A stretch of DNA of 35,044 bases from DAMCZI01 sp032095175 (lineage in GTDB: Bacteria; Bacillota; Clostridia; Clostridiales; Caloramatoraceae). The translations under genes and the position numbers were made by a program. The notes under the pieces are model-generated. The model did no database searches, was not told where the DNA came from, and saw nothing but the letters and a program-made list of their open reading frames with translations. Below are positions 30,812-35,044 of this stretch, piece by piece (positions within the stretch are counted from its first letter, which is position 1; each line of letters begins with the position of its first letter). The stretch is from the NCBI GenBank assembly GCA_032095175.1, contig DAMCZI010000047.1, positions 1 to 35,044 on the forward strand, given 5' to 3'.

Positions 30812-33301
30812 CTACTCTTCCCTAATTGCTTCTATTAAATTTTCCTTTTTAATTCTTGAAAGAGGTGCTATTACTGATATATATCCTATCAGCATTGCAC
30901 AAACTGCTGCAATTCCTATAGCACTCCATGGAATTCTCCAAGCAAACTCCCTGGCACCTGATAGCCCTTTAAATAACAAATATGATACTCCGCAACCTAT
31001 TATTGAGCCATAAATTGTCCCTTGAATTCCATACATAAATCCCTCTAAAACTATCATTTTTCTTAATCCCTTCTGAGTTAAACCTATGGATTTCAGTGAG
31101 GCAAATTCTCTTTTTCTTAATATAATATTGGTTGTTAATGTGTTTATAATATTAACACTGCCAATAAGTGATATAACAATAACAAATCCATACAGTAATA
31201 TTTCAACCATAAGTATTACTGACTTTTGTGTTTTATTTCTATCTATAGTGTTTACAAGCTTTAAAGCTGTATTAGACTTTATTATATTCTCTATTTCCTT
31301 CTGTGCACCTTCAATATTTTTAGTATTTTTAATTATTATGTTAAGATTGATTGGACTTATAGAATCCTTTTCAATAAGCTTTTTTGCCATATTCTGAGTT
31401 GTAATTATCTTAAGACCGCCATTATCTCCTTTAAAGTTGAAAGGATCTCTATTGAGTACTGCTAAAACCTTAACCTTATTAACCTCACCCTTACCGAAAT
31501 CAACCTTTCCCTTTGATGTCCCGTTATATTGGAGACATACTTCATCTCCGACCTTTAAGTCAGCAATTGGACCATAAAATGATCTTTCGGTTTTTTCATT
31601 ATAAATTCTATTTTTAGCTATAATTATTACACCATTTTCGCTATCTAATTTTTCTATATCAATATTTCCTGATTTAATATATTTTTTAGAAGCCTCCATG
31701 GAGTTTTCGTCATATACTGCTATCGAAGCATTTACCAGGGTTTTATTAGTACCTTCATAGCTGACTTCATTATATACTCCCTTTAAGTCCTTAACTTCCT
31801 TGATTTCAGTATTCTTATCAAAGGCAGCTTGGAAATAGTATGGAGAATACACCTTAAAAACCTTATCAACTGCTTTCAGTGTTTTTACCTCTTCAATTGT
31901 TTTATCATCTATCCCTGTGCTATTTTTTAAACTTTCGTTTTGTCTCATAATTGAAAAATGAATATTATCGGATTCATTTGCCTCAGGAGCTATGTTAAGT
32001 GTCATATCCATAAAGGATTTAAAGGTTACAAACAATACAACACTTATTATTATGGAGAAGATAGTTATTCTGTATCTTTTTTTGCTTCTCTTCATGTTTT
32101 TAGCAGCCATAGATCCTTCAAAACCAAACAAGCTTGAAGCTATTAAATTTCTTCTTCTTTTTATTTTTTCCTTTGTTATTGATGTTCTGCTATTTATAGC
32201 TACAAGTGGAGAAATTCTTCCTGCAAAGAAGGCTGGAATTAACGCTGAAATATAAATCGAAGCTAACCCAACAATGGCACTTATTGCAAGAATAGTAACA
32301 TCTACTGATGGTTTCATTATTTTTATGGAATCGCCTCCAATAATCTTAAAGGCTAATGCAATTCCATATATCGCTGCAACCCCACATGCCAATCCAATTG
32401 GAATTCCTATTACAGCTAACAAACTTGCCTCTCTTAACACTATTCTTCTTATTTGCTTTTGAGTTGTTCCAACTGCTCTTAGGAGACCAAACTGCTTAAT
32501 TCTTTCGACAACACTTATCTGAAATGCATTATATATAACTGCAATAGTTGCAATCAATACTATCCCTATGATTACTGCAAGTGTTGCCATTAATCCCATA
32601 AAGCCCTGGCCCTCGCCTGCTCCCATAACCATTAGAAGATAAGCGTTCTCTGTTACTTGATCTTTTTTCCCCAGTTGTTTTAATTCATTTAAAGCTTTCT
32701 TCAAATTTGTGTTGGATTTAATTTCCACCAACAGCATTGCTTTATTCATATTTATGTCGTTATTCTTTAATAGGACTATTCCCTTGCTATCTATCTGGTT
32801 GCCCGTATTATCCTCTAGTATTCCTGTAAGAATATATTCTTTATCATTAATCTTTATTTTACTGCCTAATTTAGCATTACTATCTATTTTTCTCTGAAAC
32901 CATTTTTCAATTGCAGCTTCGTTTGGATTTTCAGGGAATTTTCCTTCCTTTATCCTGTAAGGCATAAGCTCTAATGCCTTGTCTGATGCAATAACTTCAT
33001 TTACAGATAATTTTTCTCCAAGCTTTATATCTTCACCAAAAACAACCAACCCACTTCTTGAAACCTTTGGGTTACTTGTTATTTTGGAGACCAACCCCTC
33101 ATCAACCTTTCCAAACGCCAAATGAAATGAACCGTAATCATTCTTCATAGCTTCAATTTCCGCATTCTGTATACCCTTAAAGAAAAGCCCTATGGAAGCT
33201 ATTAGCGCTACCGATAGTATAATACCTATTATTGTAAGAGTAGTTCTTTTCTTATTTGCCTTTATATATTTGCCTGTTAACTGTTTATAACTCTTTATCA
33301 T
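30812..33301 (-). CDS. ABC transporter permease, FtsX/MacB type
   Basis: An 829-aa permease with two FtsX domains. There is one N-terminal helix (about 22-42), an extracytoplasmic MacB-type domain, and three helices at about 235-365. A second half starts with a helix near 410-430 and another large outside domain, and three helices lie at about 705-820. Such proteins do not carry substrates through the membrane in the classic way but act on outer-leaflet lipids, peptides or antibiotics. Translated 11 bases after its ATPase. The shared motif upstream of the operon and the VanZ-RDD gene suggests an envelope-stress or antimicrobial-peptide role (inference). Confidence 0.9.
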   Translation of the reverse strand: MIKSYKQLTGKYIKANKKRTTLTIIGIILSVALIASIGLFFKGIQNAEIEAMKNDYGSFHLAFGKVDEGLVSKITSNPKVSRSGLVVFGEDIKLGEKLSVNEVIASDKALELMPYRIKEGKFPENPNEAAIEKWFQRKIDSNAKLGSKIKINDKEYILTGILEDNTGNQIDSKGIVLLKNNDINMNKAMLLVEIKSNTNLKKALNELKQLGKKDQVTENAYLLMVMGAGEGQGFMGLMATLAVIIGIVLIATIAVIYNAFQISVVERIKQFGLLRAVGTTQKQIRRIVLREASLLAVIGIPIGLACGVAAIYGIALAFKIIGGDSIKIMKPSVDVTILAISAIVGLASIYISALIPAFFAGRISPLVAINSRTSITKEKIKRRRNLIASSLFGFEGSMAAKNMKRSKKRYRITIFSIIISVVLFVTFKSFMDMTLNIAPEANESDNIHFSIMRQNESLKNSTGIDDKTIEEVKTLKAVDKVFKVYSPYYFQAAFDKNTEIKEVKDLKGVYNEVSYEGTNKTLVNASIAVYDENSMEASKKYIKSGNIDIEKLDSENGVIIIAKNRIYNEKTERSFYGPIADLKVGDEVCLQYNGTSKGKVDFGKGEVNKVKVLAVLNRDPFNFKGDNGGLKIITTQNMAKKLIEKDSISPINLNIIIKNTKNIEGAQKEIENIIKSNTALKLVNTIDRNKTQKSVILMVEILLYGFVIVISLIGSVNIINTLTTNIILRKREFASLKSIGLTQKGLRKMIVLEGFMYGIQGTIYGSIIGCGVSYLLFKGLSGAREFAWRIPWSAIGIAAVCAMLIGYISVIAPLSRIKKENLIEAIREE

Positions 33302-33312
33302 TTTTTCGCCCC

Positions 33313-33999
33313 CTAGATACCCTTATTACATTTGTCAGAAGTTATTTCTCCATCCTGAATGGTAATAACTCTATCTGCCATTGAAGCTATATCTGTATTA
33401 TGTGTAATAAGTATCAGAGTTTGATTATACTTTTCAGCAGTAAGCTTTAATAGCTCAATTACTTCCCTGGAGTTGGAACTGTCAAGATTTCCAGTTGGCT
33501 CATCTGCAAGTACTATTGCTGGTTTATTTAAAAGCGCTCTTCCAATGGAAACCCTTTGCTGCTGTCCTCCGGATAATTCAGAGGGAAGGTGGTGTTTTCT
33601 TTCCTCTAATCCAAGTAACTTAATAAGCTCCCCAAGATAATTCTTGTCTACCTTATTATTATCTATTAAAGCAGGAAGTGCTACATTTTCCTCAACATCC
33701 AGGACAGGAATTAGGTTAAAGAACTGAAATACAAATCCAATCTTTCTTCTCCTAAAAATTGCAAGCTTCTCTTCCTTATAATCATAAATACTTTCCCCAT
33801 CTATAATAACCTTCCCAGTAGTTGGCCTATCAAGCCCGCCTAAAAGGTGGAGAAGTGTGCTTTTCCCCGAACCTGACGCTCCTACTATTGCAACAAATTC
33901 ACCTTTATTTATTGATAAATTTATATTTTTAAGTGCTTCAACCTTATTATCTCCCTTACCATATGTTTTGTTTAAATTTTCAACCTTTAAAATACTCAT
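33313..33999 (-). CDS. ABC transporter ATP-binding protein, MacB/LolD type
   Basis: A 228-aa ATPase. Walker A GASGSGKST (about 37-45), Q-loop FVFQFFNLIPVLDVEENV (about 83-100), signature LSGGQQQR (about 142-149), Walker B VLADEPTGNLDS (about 160-171) and H-loop ITHN are complete. The N-terminus NLNKTYGKGDNKVEALKNIN is characteristic of the LolD/MacB/BceA branch. First gene of the exporter operon; no histidine kinase or response regulator lies next to it in this window, unlike the usual Bce modules. Confidence 0.93.
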   Translation of the reverse strand: MSILKVENLNKTYGKGDNKVEALKNINLSINKGEFVAIVGASGSGKSTLLHLLGGLDRPTTGKVIIDGESIYDYKEEKLAIFRRRKIGFVFQFFNLIPVLDVEENVALPALIDNNKVDKNYLGELIKLLGLEERKHHLPSELSGGQQQRVSIGRALLNKPAIVLADEPTGNLDSSNSREVIELLKLTAEKYNQTLILITHNTDIASMADRVITIQDGEITSDKCNKGI

Positions 34000-34044
34000 T
34001 TTTATTTCTCCTTTTACTGGTAATTATTGTATATAGAACACGGA

Positions 34045-34138
34045 ATTTCTATTACAATATTACGATACCAAAATCCAAGTTGAATTAAAATTTATTTACC
34101 TTACATTACATTTATCCAACCTTACACTTTTGTAACTT
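34045..34138 (-). promoter_or_regulatory. Shared operator/promoter, copy B (ABC exporter)
   Basis: 49-base block 34090-34138 with CTTAC half-sites at 34100 and 34121 (21 bp apart) and inverted GTAA at 34132. Proximal ATTTCTATTACAATATTACGATACCAAAA region (34045-34073) matches copy A at ATTTCTAT and ATACCAAAA. Distance from block to start codon is 90 bases (123 in copy A). Confidence 0.7.
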
Positions 34139-34144
34139 ACCAAA

Positions 34145-34233
34145 AAGTGCCAGGCACATGGCAAGTGGCAAGTTGAATAATGCTTGTAAAATCGGCGTTA
34201 TCCAACTTGCCACTTGCCATGTGCCTGGCACTT
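34145..34233. repeat. Long inverted repeat with AGTGCCAGGCAC motif
   Basis: Arms of about 35 bases (34145-34180 and 34199-34233) are almost perfectly complementary, with a loop of about 17 bases. The outer AAGTGCCAGGCAC / GTGCCTGGCACTT motif is a palindrome-type sequence met in many clostridial genomes (from memory). It stands just after the 34259 gene on the minus strand and may stop its transcript, though a U-tract is missing. Confidence 0.7.
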
Positions 34234-34258
34234 ATACAGTAGTCTTTTTAGTTTTTTA

Positions 34259-34801
34259 TTAATAAGTTCTCCATCTATAATCTAGAAGTTTCCCTGAATC
34301 CACCAGCTTCAAATACTTTGAAGTTCTAAAGTCTCGTGGAGTTACCAGGGCTGGCGGCTTATCAAAAAGTTTAATACCACTTGTTTCAAAGGCTTCTGCA
34401 ACAAATTGCGAACAAAAATATGCATCCTCTCTTGCTATTGGGCGGCCTACCGCCACTCCTATTAACCCCAGCAAATTATATTTGCTTCTATCTGCATTTC
34501 TTTTAAATTCATAAATTTTCTTTCTTAATTGCTTGTACTGCTTGTCCGTAATATTCATTGTATATAACCCATATACCGTTTCCTTGAAACGTGCATAGGT
34601 TCCATTTTCAATATCCTCATTTACAAAGCCTGCTATTAGAGGATTCCATGGTCTAAGTCTTCCAAAGCTATATAATTCATTTAACTCTATATCAAATGCT
34701 ATTGATACATGTGAATACGGTTCCTTTGTATAATATTTAATAACCCTTGAAAGAACCGAATTAGTATAAGTCAATAATATATATATTTTCCTGTCTTGCA
34801 T
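34259..34801 (-). CDS. Permuted NlpC/P60-like (papain-fold) protein
   Basis: A 180-aa soluble protein with the permuted papain-like order: His in PYSHVSIAFD near residues 28-37, Cys in AYFCSQFVAEAF near 126-137. This matches the YycO/LRAT-like branch of the NlpC/P60 superfamily. Members cleave amide or ester bonds in peptidoglycan or lipids, but many are uncharacterised. No signal peptide, so cytoplasmic. RBS GAGGTGATT. Unlinked to its neighbours as far as visible. Confidence 0.72.
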   Translation of the reverse strand: MQDRKIYILLTYTNSVLSRVIKYYTKEPYSHVSIAFDIELNELYSFGRLRPWNPLIAGFVNEDIENGTYARFKETVYGLYTMNITDKQYKQLRKKIYEFKRNADRSKYNLLGLIGVAVGRPIAREDAYFCSQFVAEAFETSGIKLFDKPPALVTPRDFRTSKYLKLVDSGKLLDYRWRTY

Positions 34802-34868
34802 ATATAATCACCTCAAAAAGTGCTGATAATAGAAAGCATATTTAAAATGCTATTTTCCTAAATTCGTA

Positions 34869-34909
34869 TAACGCAATAAATACCTTAATTTAAAATTTTT
34901 ATTGCGTTA
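34869..34909. repeat. Solitary hairpin resembling hairpin 1 of dispersed repeat
   Basis: TAACGCAATAAA / TTTATTGCGTTA pair around an 17-base A/T loop. Similar in size and in the GCAATA/TATTGC arms to hairpin 1 of repeat copy 2, but linker and hairpin 2 are absent. Relation is uncertain. The rest of 34910-35015 shows nothing recognisable. Confidence 0.4.
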
Positions 34910-35015
34910 CATATAATCAAAAGCCTCAATATTTTATAAATAGCTCTCTGCTGTGGATAATAATATCACAAGTGGTAATCTGATACCTTAAAATAAATCA
35001 GCATATTTTTTGATA

Positions 35016-35044
35016 AGGCACATTAAAAAAATAAATGAGTCAGA
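35016..35044. mobile_element. Left end of a second MITE copy (cut by window end)
   Basis: All 29 bases match 12640-12668, the end of the MITE in the riboswitch platform. The rest lies outside the window. Confidence 0.8.

Noticed and set aside
1..35044. CRISPR arrays, tRNA and rRNA genes
   Set aside because: No regularly spaced direct repeats, cloverleaf with CCA-type ends, or rRNA-like conserved blocks were noticed on either strand; no search program was available.

Overview
The window looks like a low-GC, spore-forming, anaerobic Firmicute of the Clostridium type. The evidence is the strongly A/T-biased sequence, strong GGAGG-type ribosome binding sites, frequent TTG starts, a C-terminal remnant of a Ger(x)C spore-germination protein, a C-type purine riboswitch, and clostridial families such as the DHHW/MBOAT pair and DUF4358. 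The species cannot be fixed from this sequence. No tRNA, rRNA or CRISPR array was seen.

Layout. 1-157 is a palindromic element. 270-4238 (minus) is a four-gene operon for O-acetylating a surface polymer: SGNH hydrolase, DUF4358 lipoprotein, MBOAT acyltransferase, DHHW protein. 4705-6318 holds a radical SAM gene and a flavodoxin-fold reductase. 6331-6470 is an orphan copy of the right end of the IscB element found later. 6518-8565 is a divergent pair: a 55-aa zinc-ribbon protein with a structured leader, and a DbpA/CsdA-type DEAD-box helicase. Then come argH, a DUF554 membrane protein, and a purine-salvage operon (NCS2 permease then phosphoribosyltransferase) under a guanine-type riboswitch whose expression platform is split by a MITE. 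13336-19996 carries a nitronate monooxygenase-like enzyme, an Na+/alanine symporter, a Uup-like ABC-F protein, a 63-aa protein, a second zinc-ribbon paralogue and an AlaX-type tRNA-editing protein. 20133-21687 is a NapH-like polyferredoxin with a membrane-anchored partner.

21700-23460 is an IscB (HNH/RuvC RNA-guided nuclease) element with a structured upstream HEARO/omega-RNA region. One missing base splits iscB. Its right end abuts the Ger(x)C remnant. Next is an ABC-F gene with a leader peptide and two terminators, typical of antibiotic-sensing attenuation. Then come a VanZ-RDD membrane protein, a zinc alcohol/butanediol dehydrogenase with a textbook sigma-54 promoter preceded by its likely AcoR-type activator, a MacB/FtsX-type ABC exporter, and a permuted NlpC/P60-like protein.

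The least expected signals are regulatory. A 49-bp motif plus promoter is shared by the VanZ-RDD gene and the ABC exporter, which are about 7 kb apart, and suggests an envelope-stress regulon. The two zinc-ribbon genes have leaders with a conserved 5' hairpin (different sequence, same shape) and a helix hiding the Shine-Dalgarno sequence. A two-hairpin dispersed repeat occurs three times with paired changes, and one copy carries a nested hairpin element. The MITE inside the riboswitch platform recurs, truncated, at the window's right edge.
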